Positions 45,516-53,589 of a DNA stretch of 64,000 nt are shown one piece after another. Location: positions 3,906,001 through 3,970,000 of the forward strand of contig NC_053184.1 in assembly GCF_905163445.1 (NCBI RefSeq), read 5' to 3'. Position 1 is the first letter of the stretch; each line of letters opens with the position of its first letter. A program made the translations under genes and the position numbers. Under the pieces are notes generated by a model. The model saw only the letters and a program-made list of their open reading frames with translations. It was not told where the DNA came from and did no database searches. Origin of the DNA: Pararge aegeria. Taxonomy: Eukaryota; Arthropoda; Insecta; Lepidoptera; Nymphalidae.

Positions 45516-45684
45516 TATAAGTGTAGATTATTGTTACTATTTAATACAGCGGTTTACTCCACCACAGTCACTGAATTATGAAACAGTTTTTAGTTACGTC
45601 CAAAAGCCCTCTCGATATAATTTTGATATCATCTTGATATAATTTTTATTTCTTTAACTCATTTTTTATTTACATAACACATGT

Positions 45685-46052
45685 TTAGTCATAAGTAGCG
45701 GGCAGAAGGCCCGCTACTTCGACTTCAGAATTGGGTCTCAAGGTTCGCTTTTTAACAATTTTAATCCTACCACGGGAACTATTTGAGAGATCGGTATAGA
45801 AAGTTCATGTCCTTTTCCATAGCATAGGTGACATCCATACCAAATTCCAAAGCTGTCTGCCCGCGGCTTAGCTCAAACACAATTTTCAATTTTCCCTCGG
45901 GAACTATTTAAGGAATAGGAATAAAAGGTAGCCTATGTCCTTTTCCATGTCAAAGGCTACATGCATGCCAAATTTCATCTGAATCCGTTCAGCCGTTTTT
46001 GCGTGATTATATTACAAACATCTACACTTTCACATTTATAATATTAGTAGGA
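45685..46052 (-). mobile_element. Non-autonomous Helitron-like element
   Basis: On the minus strand it starts TCCTACTAATATTATAAATG and runs through AATCACGCAAAAACGGCTGA. It ends with a perfect 11-bp hairpin (GTAGCGGGC core, arms 45693-45703 and 45709-45719) followed five bases later by CTAA. TC start, terminal GC-rich hairpin and CTRR end are Helitron features. The flanking A/T pair is not ideal. The interior is shared with 55152-55515. Confidence 0.6.
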
Positions 46053-46163
46053 CGACTAATTTTTAAATGTCTATCACTAGTGGGAGGAAAGCCTTAGGGT
46101 ATGGACTATATAATACCACTACTTAGTTACTCTGTATTCACGTTAACAATGCCACCGCCGTAC

Positions 46164-46202
46164 TATAAATCACAATCAGTACAATAAAGGTGCATTTTAG
46201 TT
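46164..46202 (+). promoter_or_regulatory. Possible core promoter (TATA plus initiator)
   Basis: TATAAAT at 46164-46170 lies about 35 bp before TTAGTT at 46197-46202, which resembles the arthropod initiator TCAGT. AATCAGT also occurs at 46175-46180. A start codon with a signal-peptide-like frame follows 34 bases after the initiator. Spacing is slightly long and AT-rich DNA gives chance TATA boxes. Confidence 0.25.
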
Positions 46203-46235
46203 CGGAACTGGAGTATTATCAAGAATAATTACACT

Positions 46236-46302
46236 ATGTCGAAGTTACTACAAGTTCGGATTGTTATAAATGTTCTATTGGCAAGTAGCACCTTCTATCA
46301 AG
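46236..46302 (+). CDS. Candidate first exon encoding a signal peptide
   Basis: ATG at 46236 opens 22 codons: MSKLLQVRIVINV and then LLASSTFYQ, a short basic N-region followed by a hydrophobic core, as in a signal peptide. The exon would end after one base of the next codon at 46302. CAAG is followed by GTAATT, a good splice donor (phase 1). A TATA/initiator pair lies upstream. Two downstream related units begin just after acceptors: CTTATTACAG for the unit at 46709 and TTTAATACAG for that at 47991. The phase joins in frame to the third unit. The product would be secreted or membrane-anchored. No homologue is recognised. Chance is possible, since the exon is only 67 bp. Confidence 0.35.
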
Positions 46303-46392
46303 GTAATTTTATCTTTTTCTATATCTATTTCTAAACTTCTATATCTATTCTAATATTATAAAGAGATAAGATATTTTTTCATATATTACGTT

Positions 46393-46560
46393 ATTGTGAG
46401 GTGATGGTGATAACTACTTTCGTTAACTTAAAAGTAAAGCTAGGAGCAAAATCAAACGCGCTCTGGTGTAAGAGCCCACAACAAACTTAGTCGGTTTTGT
46501 TTCTCTTTTGTTATACCATTTCACGGTCAAAATAACATTTAGCGGATAATTTTATATAAT
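46393..46560 (+). repeat. Unnamed repeat (family G), longest copy
   Basis: GTGAGGTGATGGTGATAACT, GCGCTCTGGTGTAAGAGCCC and CACAACAAACTTAGTCGG, then TCTTTTGTTATACCATTTCA. Parts recur at 20.29 and 29.73 kb. It lies in the putative intron after the signal-peptide exon. Confidence 0.45.
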
Positions 46561-46708
46561 TAAGTTATTAAGCCCCCTTATAAACTTACGAGTGATATAA
46601 ACTCTGAACTTATTGAAAGACATCTCAAAGACTTTATCCTGCAGTTTGCTATAAAATAAACTGCCAGTACTCGAATGTGTGTTTTATCCGCTAACGTCCT
46701 TATTACAG

Positions 46709-47026
46709 CATCTCAAATGATCCGATGGTTAGCATTTATATCTCGAGCTGCTGAATATTCCCGTCGCAATTACATTAATGGCTGCCACCGGCGCAGCGTG
46801 TTTCATTCCCAGAATCCGAACTGGCATTAAGTCGGATTATGAGCATTATTATGGCGTACCGCCTGCTGTTTTCAATTTCTCAAGATTTTTTTTTATATTT
46901 TTTATTATTTTCACTCTGCATCCGGCTATCATAAGTTTTATATCTATTACGTATAGAAAGACTAGACTGGGACATAAATTAGACGAAAAAGTCATTAAAC
47001 GTTTAACGCTTATTCGGCGATTTTAA
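46709..47026 (+). pseudogene. Duplicated coding-like unit 1 (signal-exon partner)
   Basis: After the acceptor at 46707-46708 the unit reads, in the frame ending at 47026, LYLELLNIPVAI, then MAATGAACFIPRIRTG, IKSDYEHYYGVPP and a second hydrophobic run (FFFIFFIIF), and stops after LTLIRRF. Met at 46778 gives 82 codons. Just after the acceptor the frame is shifted by one base against unit 3, so it is not open from the splice site. It shares AATG, RIR.GIKSDYE and YY.VP with unit 2. This suggests a small membrane protein family with one or two membrane segments. No family recognised. Confidence 0.4.
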
Positions 47027-47138
47027 TTGCACAAAATTGTAAGTATTTCAATTTTTAATTTCTATATTAATTTTATTTTATTTTATTTTAGCTTATCCTT
47101 TTTATTACTCAAGTTACCCAATAATAGCTCAAGCCAGC

Positions 47139-47320
47139 GATTATACCTGTAGCTGATGAATATTTTCACTGCAATATTAATAGCTGCCACCGGCCCAGCG
47201 CTTTTTATTTCCAGAATCCGAGCTGGCATTAAGTCGGATTATGAGCCTTATTATGAGGTACCGCATCAATACCTCACGGTATGTTTTAATGTTTTAATTA
47301 TTTTCCTTCTACATTCATAA
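47139..47320 (+). pseudogene. Duplicated coding-like unit 2
   Basis: The same frame as unit 1 gives LYL, a TAG at 47150-47152, then from Met 47156 a 54-codon frame: MNIFTAILIAATGPALF, ISRIRAGIKSDYE, PYYEVP, then a hydrophobic end (VLIIFLLHS) that parallels IIFTLH in unit 1. Compared with unit 1 there is one in-frame three-base gap, and most differences change the amino acid. A weak acceptor-like AAGCCAG lies upstream. Confidence 0.4.
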
Positions 47321-47459
47321 TTTTAAGTCGGTAAGTTTAAAACCATGATACTATACAAAGTTTTCAAAGGTTTACAATATCTTACTCTCTCCTCATTTCG
47401 AACCTATTACTAACCCATTAATGGCTATTGACGATAGATAATAGTGGTGATAGCACAGT

Positions 47460-47725
47460 ATAGCGGTGATAGTGCAGTGGGTTGGACTTCGACTTCACTT
47501 TCGTGGAGCCGAGTTCAAAACCTAGCACGCATCTCCAACTTTTCGAGTTACGTGCGTTTTACGCAATTAAAATGTCACTTGCTTTAACGGTGAAGGAGAA
47601 CATCGTGAGGAAACCTAATTGTAATAATGTGTGTAAAAGGTGTGTGAACCCTTAGACCCTTAACATTGTGGGAGACCAGCGTCTTGTAGTGGGCCGGTTA
47701 TGGTTTGATGTAATGTAAATGGGTA
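47460..47725 (+). mobile_element. SINE-C, near full length
   Basis: The head is GTGATAGTGCAGTGGGTTGG, then CACTTGCTTTAACGGTGAAG and the GTGGGCCGGTTATGGTTTGA tail. The middle (CCAGCGTGGTGGACTACGG block) is deleted. It separates coding-like units 2 and 3. Confidence 0.75.
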
Positions 47726-47859
47726 TTGGAGAATGGGATAGCTACCTCCCACTATGCTTATTCAATATAGGTAGGTTAGCTTTAACAGTGATTATCACAT
47801 GTTACCTACACCTACAGTTAAAATAATCGAGACGAACGATTTAATTAATTCTCTGAGTT

Positions 47860-47975
47860 AAAAAATGGAAACTCAGGGAATACCTAATTATTGTTCTGGC
47901 CTAGAAATCTAACTTTAGACCTCATTATATTTCTTCCGTGATAAATGTGCAAATCTTCAGACCAACAAGACAGTT
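47860..47975 (-). mobile_element. tRNA-like SINE head, diverged
   Basis: TTCTGGCCTAGAAATCTAAC is a degenerate reversed B box, and CAGACCAACAAGACAG is the reversed 5' end, as at 43.44 kb. Confidence 0.35.
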
Positions 47976-47990
47976 CTTTATTTAATACAG

Positions 47991-48175
47991 TACCTCAAAT
48001 TATCCCGTGGAAGAGTTTATATGTCAAGCTACTGAATATTCCCGTTGCAATTATAATAATGGCTGCCACCGTCGTGTTTCATTCCCAGAATCCGAACTGG
48101 CATTAAGTCGGATTACAAGACTTATTATGGCGTCTCGCCTGCTGTTTTCAATTTCTCATGGATATTTGATATTTA
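47991..48175 (+). pseudogene. Duplicated coding-like unit 3
   Basis: The acceptor TTTAATACAG ends at 47990. With a phase-1 exon the frame reads PQIIPWKSLYVKLL, then NIPVAIIIMAAT, open from the splice site. A five-base deletion relative to unit 1 then shifts it to FHSQNPNWH and a TAA at 48104. DNA similarity to unit 1 continues past the stop to TTTTCAATTTCTCA. It is the only unit whose start joins the candidate signal exon in frame, yet it has lost the RIR.GIKSDYE part. Confidence 0.4.
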
Positions 48176-48247
48176 TAACAAGATAAAATAAAATTTAAGC
48201 TTCCTTATTCTTTTCAAGTTTTATGAGTTTTCATAAGTTTCTAATTC

Positions 48248-48325
48248 GTCAACATCATTAACAGCCCGTTATCAGTCCAATGCAGGACACGGGCCTCCAC
48301 CGAGAATGAGATAAGCACGATTTAG
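48248..48325 (-). mobile_element. SINE-C tail fragment
   Basis: AACATCATTAACAGCCCGTT, then GACACGGGCCTCCACCGAGA, is the reversed end of SINE-C. Confidence 0.55.
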
Positions 48326-48394
48326 GCGATTTAGTACGGTATTCCTAACCAATTTGGTTCTACCGTTGTTCACCTCAAATGTTTCACGAGTCTA

Positions 48395-48780
48395 TGGTAG
48401 AGTCCAAAACAAATTTTTTTTTAGATTTTTTGTCTGTCTGTCTGTCCGGGCATCACGTGAAAACTACTGAACGGATTTAAATACAATTTGGTATAGTGCT
48501 AGCTGATATTTTGTGTCAAAAAATTGGCTATTTTTTAGCCCGATAAACAGAAAGTTTCCTCCGGGAAACGGGATGAAAGTTTTGATCAATTATACTTCAT
48601 AACTCCGTTAAATTTGAACCAATTTTAATAATTCTTTTTTTTTATTTGAAAGGGTATACCATCAAGCATGTATTATCTAATTTTAGGAAAGATCTGATAA
48701 ATTTTCTTCGAGATAAAGGGCATAAGTCTTCACTGATAACAGCAAGTAGCAAGGCATATGGGACAACGAATGCATGCGTA
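48395..48780 (+). mobile_element. Helitron-like repeat (GTCTGTC block)
   Basis: GAGTCCAAAACAAATTTTTT, then TTTTTGTCTGTCTGTCTGTC, ACTACTGAACGGATTTAAAT and AATTTGGTATAGTGCTAGC, then GGGAAACGGGATGAAAG. The first block is shared with 10.7 kb. The ACGGATT..AATTTGG order is typical of lepidopteran Helitron-derived repeats. Confidence 0.5.
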
Positions 48781-48784
48781 CCGT

Positions 48785-49757
48785 CCTACTAATGTAATAT
48801 ATGTGCAAGTTTGTGAGAATGGATGTATGGATGAATGGATGAATGGACGTATGTATGGATGGATGGATGTTTGTTACGCTTTAACGCCACAACGAAATAA
48901 CCGATTTGGCTGAAATTTGGCAGAGACATACAATATAGTCTGGAATAGCTCATAGGCTTTTTATACCAGAAAAGCAAACTGCAGGATAGCATTGCTATCT
49001 TTCCGCAATTGTCTTTTAAAATCCACGCAGTTCGCGTTTTAGATTGACGTGATTTTTTGTAAAGGCTTAGTTGACCGTCCGTAGGAAAAAGTGACAAAGG
49101 CAACTTTCTGTCTGTCTGCTTAGCGAAAAACTGAAAAATTACCGAACGCATGTTCGTACGGTTTTCACTAATGAACATAGTGTCTCATGTGGAAGGTTTT
49201 AGTATATTTTAATATGGTTCTCTGTAAATTGGCTAAAATATAACGATGTTTGTTAATGATGTCACACCGACTTGGATCTTTACTGGCGTACGCCGCGAAA
49301 ATGATTGATAATTTATAACAATAATGTACTACATGTTTAAAGTAATCATTATTACCTACAAAAATGTCTGGGAGGCTATATGTCTAACTGTTATGTCCTA
49401 ATAACCGCTTTTTGTTATAATTTGTCAATCAAAACATGGGTACAATCTAAAGATGGTGACATTCCTATCATGATATTAATCCTTATCCAAATAAATAGTT
49501 TTAATATTAAAATTGATTATGTACCTGTAAATTCCTCTTTATTTTATTAAAATTACACCTATGTTTAGAAGTTACGACGAGTATAGAAATGCTAAAAGCA
49601 AAAAATATGCAGAGGCACGCTCGGCCGCGTATTATATAGTTTGGAAATAAAACTGGACCCGGTAGGTGGCGCTGCAATTAGTTTCTTAGTTTTTTAAAGA
49701 TATTAATAGAGTAAATAACCAATTTGATGCAGACGAAGTTGCGCGGGTCAGCTAGTT
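48785..49757 (+). mobile_element. Helitron-like element, about 970 bp
   Basis: It starts CCTACTAATGTAATATATGT, carries an ATGGATGAATGG tandem stretch at about 48815-48870, then CCGATTTGGCTGAAATTTGG and CACGCAGTTCGCG, and ends GAAGTTGCGCGGGTCAGCTAG followed by T, with the last block cut here as GCGCGGGTCAGCTAG. The minus open frame at 48789-49178 is this element in reverse, not a gene. There is no Rep/helicase. Confidence 0.6.
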
Positions 49758-49934
49758 AATAATATATATCTTTACTCAGTACAATAGTATACGCTTGGAA
49801 ATGAATTTCGTTATTCGTTCAGTCTAGTCAGTTTGATGAGAGGTATGAGTCTACTAGTTAGTGAACATTTTAGGCCTGCAGAATTTGTTACCAGTTAAGA
49901 CAACGATGGCTAGTGAGGGGGTCTAAATGTTCTT

Positions 49935-50110
49935 TGAGAAATGAAATTATCACTTGCTTTGACGGCGAAGGAAAACATCGCAAGCAAACCTGCATGCCTG
50001 AGAGTTCTCTTTAATGTTCTCAAATACGCATTTGACTAGAGTGGTGGACCGAGGTCTAATCCCTTCTCATTCTGAGAGAAGACCCGTGCCTTGTAGTGGG
50101 CAGGTAACAC
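49935..50110 (+). mobile_element. SINE-C 3' part
   Basis: ATTATCACTTGCTTTGACGG, GCATGCCTGAGAGTTCTC and ACCGAGGTCTAATCCCTTCT, then GACCCGTGCCTTGTAGTGGG. Confidence 0.75.
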
Positions 50111-50145
50111 ACGCGGTTATATTCGTATACTCCAATCAGGATAAT

Positions 50146-50232
50146 ATGTATGTGTCGCTTTGATTGGGTGCAATTGGCTGTGATTGGTTTGACGCGTAGG
50201 TAGATCAAACAAACATTGTTTTGGATAACCTC
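50146..50232 (+). repeat. Unnamed block (family I), copy 1
   Basis: ATGTATGTGTCGCTTTGATT, GGGTGCAATTGGCTG and ATCAAACAAACATTGTTTTG. Copies 2-4 follow at 50.70, 51.42 and 53.01 kb, all in the same direction. Confidence 0.55.
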
Positions 50233-50316
50233 AGCTGTGTGATGGCGGTACATTTGTTTTTTTTCTTTTGTTTTGCTATATTTTCAAGCACCCCCGACGC
50301 CCCCGACGGAGAATAT

Positions 50317-50405
50317 GTGTGCGTGTGTGTGTGTGTATGTGTGTGTATGAGTGTTAGAGTGTGCATATGTATATGTGGATGTGTGTGCGTGCATGTGCGT
50401 GTGTG
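50317..50405. repeat. GT microsatellite
   Basis: GTGTGTGTGTGTATGTGTGT-type repeats with ATAT interruptions. Open frames on both strands (50205-50411, 50221-50442) are its translations. Confidence 0.9.
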
Positions 50406-50702
50406 TGGCATCGTAGATCCCGGACGGATGTACCGATTTTGATTTTATTTTTATTTTCGAAAGGTGAATAAGTGAGAAGTGTTCTTAGCTATGTTTGCTC
50501 CGAGATGGCTGCCGCTACAAAATTGCGGCTTTCGATTTTTTCACAACTCCTTCAATATATGACGTATCAAATGAAAGGGCTTGACTAGTGGAATACGATA
50601 CCCTATGATAAATTTAAATTCTAAATTTATTTTTATGTAAAATATACGCAAAGATAGTTCTACCCAATTTCCATCAAACTACCCATAGTTCACATGTTTC
50701 AA

Positions 50703-50790
50703 TCAGAATCACTGTCGCTGTGATTGGATGCAATTGGCTGTTCACCGTTTGCTCGGTAAACAAACATCGTTTAGTTGGCCAACCCGGAAG
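50703..50790 (+). repeat. Unnamed block (family I), copy 2
   Basis: TCACTGTCGCTGTGATTGGA, TGCAATTGGCTGTTCACCG, then AAACAAACATCGTTTAGTTG and GCCAACCC. The + open frame 50728-51201 starts inside it and runs into unrelated sequence. Confidence 0.55.
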
Positions 50791-51417
50791 AGCAAAGGTA
50801 CCTTAATATTCTTTATTTTTTTCGTATTTGTGGGATGTATAAAGTCAATTTTGCTACTCTTTACAAAATTTGGCAGAAACATATTGATGCTTTTTAGCGT
50901 TTCGTATTCAAAGTGTAGTTTTTTTTTTAGTAATATTACGATGTCTGTTGTCTGTCTGTCTGTCACCCGGTTGTATCTCATGAACCGTAATAGTTGGCCC
51001 GTTGATTTTGATTATGCGCGTTTTTGCTCGATAATTGATATCGGCAACAAGTGGACCTATCTTCAGAATAGTGAGATATATTGTTCAATTAAAAAAATAA
51101 ATTATATTTATTTATGCCTCGTTGAAATTGCATTTTTTTACAGATATTCATTTATAGTTTTTCTATACGTCAATCGACATTTAACCAGCATTCAACTTTA
51201 AGATTCTCCACATTCTTTGCCTGGAACGTTATTATTATTGAAAAATACCAACGCATACCAACGCAATACAGCTTATTTTATGAATTCATGTAAATTTGAT
51301 GAATTCATTCTTTGAAAATATCCTTGTTTAATTATACAGTGTATTTAATTAAGGATTGTAAAGTCAAACAAAGCGTACAGTACATAGTTATAATAATTCG
51401 AAATAATTTCCATGCTT

Positions 51418-51505
51418 TAATCAATATGTATGTATCGTTATGATTGGATTAAATGGGCGGTTAGCTACGCTTCAAAACAAACATAGTTTATTTGGCCACC
51501 CTTGA
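51418..51505 (+). repeat. Unnamed block (family I), copy 3
   Basis: ATATGTATGTATCGTTATGA, TTGGATTAAATGGGCGGTTA, and AAACAAACATAGTTTATTTG then GCCACCC. Confidence 0.55.
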
Positions 51506-51544
51506 GAGCTTTATTTCTATAATAGTACGTAAAAATAGTAATAA

Positions 51545-51625
51545 CCTTGTGGTTAGAACTTTGTCTTCAAAATTGGCGGGCCCAGTTCGAGTCGCAGCAC
51601 GCACCTCCAACTTTCCTAGGTTCTT
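51545..51625 (+). mobile_element. SINE-C head, interrupted
   Basis: GTGGTTAGAACTTTGTCTTC, then GGGCCCAGTTCGAGTCGCAG and CACGCACCTCCAACTTTC, is the SINE-C head. It breaks off where the antisense LINE fragment begins. The SINE body resumes near 51985. Confidence 0.55.
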
Positions 51626-51627
51626 CA

Positions 51628-51965
51628 GCTTTGAGACTCGTTGAGCTATGTCGGTAACTCTGGTTCTTCTACGAATCTCCACATTTCTGATTTGATCACG
51701 TAGAGATACATAGCATAGCTATCTCCATCGCCCGCTGAGTGACTCGGAGCCTTCTTATGAGGCCCATAGCTAGCGACCATGTTTCTGAACCATATCATCC
51801 GGTCATCACTTTTCGAAGAAAAACGCTTTGTTCCATACATACGTAACTTCCACGACAGCGCGAGTACTAATTGAATATAAATTGGCTCCATCAGCATCTT
51901 ATCATCTGCAGCCTATTAAAGTCCAACTGCTGGGCACTTCGTCGCCTGTCATAGAAGAGACGTTT
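51628..51965 (-). pseudogene. RTE-like LINE ORF2 fragment
   Basis: The minus strand encodes LIRRLRVTQRAMEIAML, a one-base frameshift, then LRDQIRNVEIRRRTRVTDIA and QRVSKL. These are consecutive motifs of the C-terminal region of a lepidopteran RTE-type reverse transcriptase. The open frames 51488-51682 and 51646-51897 each capture one side of the frameshift. Confidence 0.75.
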
Positions 51966-51984
51966 TAAGAGCAGAGTCTCATAG

Positions 51985-52190
51985 AACTTAGAATATAATT
52001 TTCTTCAACGTCGAAGGAAAACATCGTGAGGACACCTGCATGCCTGAGAGTTCCACATAATGTTCTCAAATGTGTGTGGAGTCCACCAATCCGCACTGGT
52101 CCAGCGTGGTGGACTACGGCCTTAACCCCTCCTCATTGCGGGAGGAGACCCGTCTGTAGTGGGCCGGTGATGGGTTGATGTGATGAACAA
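51985..52190 (+). mobile_element. SINE-C body and tail
   Basis: TTTCTTCAACGTCGAAGGAA, GTGAGGACACCTGCATGCC, CCACCAATCCGCACTGGTCC and AGCGTGGTGGACTACGGCC, then GGGCCGGTGATGGGTTGATG. This is the best-preserved SINE-C tail here. Confidence 0.85.
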
Positions 52191-52623
52191 ATGCCCACGG
52201 CTTTACATTCTCTCCGAGGCACGGGGTGAATCCAAAACCTCGTGATCTGCAGTTGAACATGTACGAGTATCTTCGTAAAAAAATCGGTAAGTAATTTTAT
52301 TTATATCATCTACTATTTAATTTTTTCTATTGTAATTGTAATCAGTGACTATATTTAGCCTTAAATGTTATGATTATCACGACGCATTTTTTAATAAACC
52401 TTTTGGACAATTTTTAACCTAAAATTACAGGAAAGAAATATGGAACAAAAGTTTTTCCATTAACTTTTATCATCAGTATTAGACTAATATTACCAAGGCA
52501 GTGGTTTCCAAAAAACTTGTAACTAGTATAGTCTTCATTTAACCTACTTTTTTTATCGCGGATGTGTTAGAAAGCGTGCCAGTGGTCCGACATAGCCATC
52601 GTGCATCCCCGTGGTGTGATGAG

Positions 52624-52766
52624 CAGTGGCGTGCATTTAATAGATGCACAAAAGCACTGCCTACCCTATAATTTATGTAAAGCTCGTATAAGAGGAGGAT
52701 TTTTTCCATTTTATGCAATTTTTTGACTGTAGCATACCCTGGTAAGAAACCCAGTGCACGCCAATG
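52624..52766. mobile_element. hAT-like non-autonomous element, 143 bp
   Basis: The left end CAGTGGCGTGCATTTAATAG and right end CAGTGCACGCCAATG are inverted. It is flanked by GTGATGAG (52616-52623) and GTGATGAT (52767-52774), an 8-bp duplication with one mismatch. Ends match the palindromic element at 33863. The interior is not palindromic. The minus open frame at 52539-52793 covers it by chance. Confidence 0.75.
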
Positions 52767-53007
52767 GTGATGATCCATTTGGATTTTCCGCATGAAAAAA
52801 AGCTACATACTGTTTATTTCATAGGCAAAATGGTGCAGCATATAAATTGCTGTTTTAAAAAATCGCATTTAGTAAACTAAATGGTACGGAATAGAGTATA
52901 ACACTTTGTATCTATATATAAATTTTGTGATACATAAATTGCAGCCGGACAAAGTTAGGGGCTACGCCAGTGTGAAATATAATTCCACCGAGAGGTCGGT
53001 TTGCTGC

Positions 53008-53095
53008 GATCAGTTATCTGTCGCCGTGATTGGACGGGAGTGGCTGTTAGCCGTGCGCTCGTCGGGCAAACATCATTTAGTCGGGACACCCACTA
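53008..53095 (+). repeat. Unnamed block (family I), copy 4
   Basis: TTATCTGTCGCCGTGATTGG, GAGTGGCTGTTAGCCGTGCG, and AAACATCATTTAGTCGGGAC then ACCC. Confidence 0.55.
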
Positions 53096-53589
53096 GATGA
53101 CCGTGTCGTAGCACCAAATCTGTATTGGAGGTTTTTTCTTGCTTTTCTATCAATCAGCCAAAAAGAGCATCGTTCGGATGGACCACTGTAATAGTTCATT
53201 ATTATGAAACCAATTGATACTTTAGTCTAAAGTTCAACTATAGATCACGAGGTTTTGCATTCACCCCCGTGCCTCCTAGAGCACGTGAAGCCTTCGGTAT
53301 CGATTAGTATCACTAAATTGAAGTATTAGCGTTAAATATCCTCAAATGATGGAGCCAATTTATATGAATTAATAGGCGTGGCAGTTATGTATCTATAGAA
53401 TAAAGTGCAAAGCGAGGTATTATAATTTTCCGTGTTGGAAACCCAGGTCGGGGCAAAAATGATATGAGGTATTGTATATTTTCTATTATAGAATTGCAGC
53501 AGCAGCCCGGAGTAAGGAAATTGGCTGTGTCAACCCCCGTGTCTCGGTGAGCATGTTGAACTTTCGATGTTGCAACTCCCACCGGTCGC

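Larger units (their letters stand above)
52215..53580. repeat. Unnamed repeat pieces (family J) at 52215-52275, 53230-53305 and 53520-53580
   Basis: The first reads GAGGCACGGGGTGAATCC and CCTCGTGATCTGCAG. The second is its reverse type, TAGATCACGAGGTTTTGCAT then ACCCCCGTGCCTCCTAGAGC. The third has CAACCCCCGTGTCTCGGTGA. They resemble a tRNA-derived or LINE-linked repeat containing CCCCCGTGCCTC. Sequence between them is described in other entries. Confidence 0.35.

Noticed and set aside
46709..46850. An alternative reading of unit 1 from its splice acceptor, ending FHSQNPNWH
   Set aside because: It is open and joins the signal exon in phase, but unit 2 does not keep this frame with similar residues. 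The RIR.GIKSDYE frame is shared by units 1 and 2, with an in-frame gap.
48789..49178. 129-codon minus frame as a gene
   Set aside because: It reads a Helitron-like element backwards. Its tail of HTYVHSSIHPYIHS is the ATGGATG tandem repeat.
50205..50442. Open frames on both strands across the GT repeat
   Set aside because: They are translations of a dinucleotide microsatellite, with alternating VC or TH residues and no other support.
50728..51201. 157-codon + frame, the longest in the window, as a gene
   Set aside because: It begins inside repeat family I and crosses a GTCTGTCTGTC block. Composition is dominated by F, S and I from AT-rich DNA, and no motif is seen.
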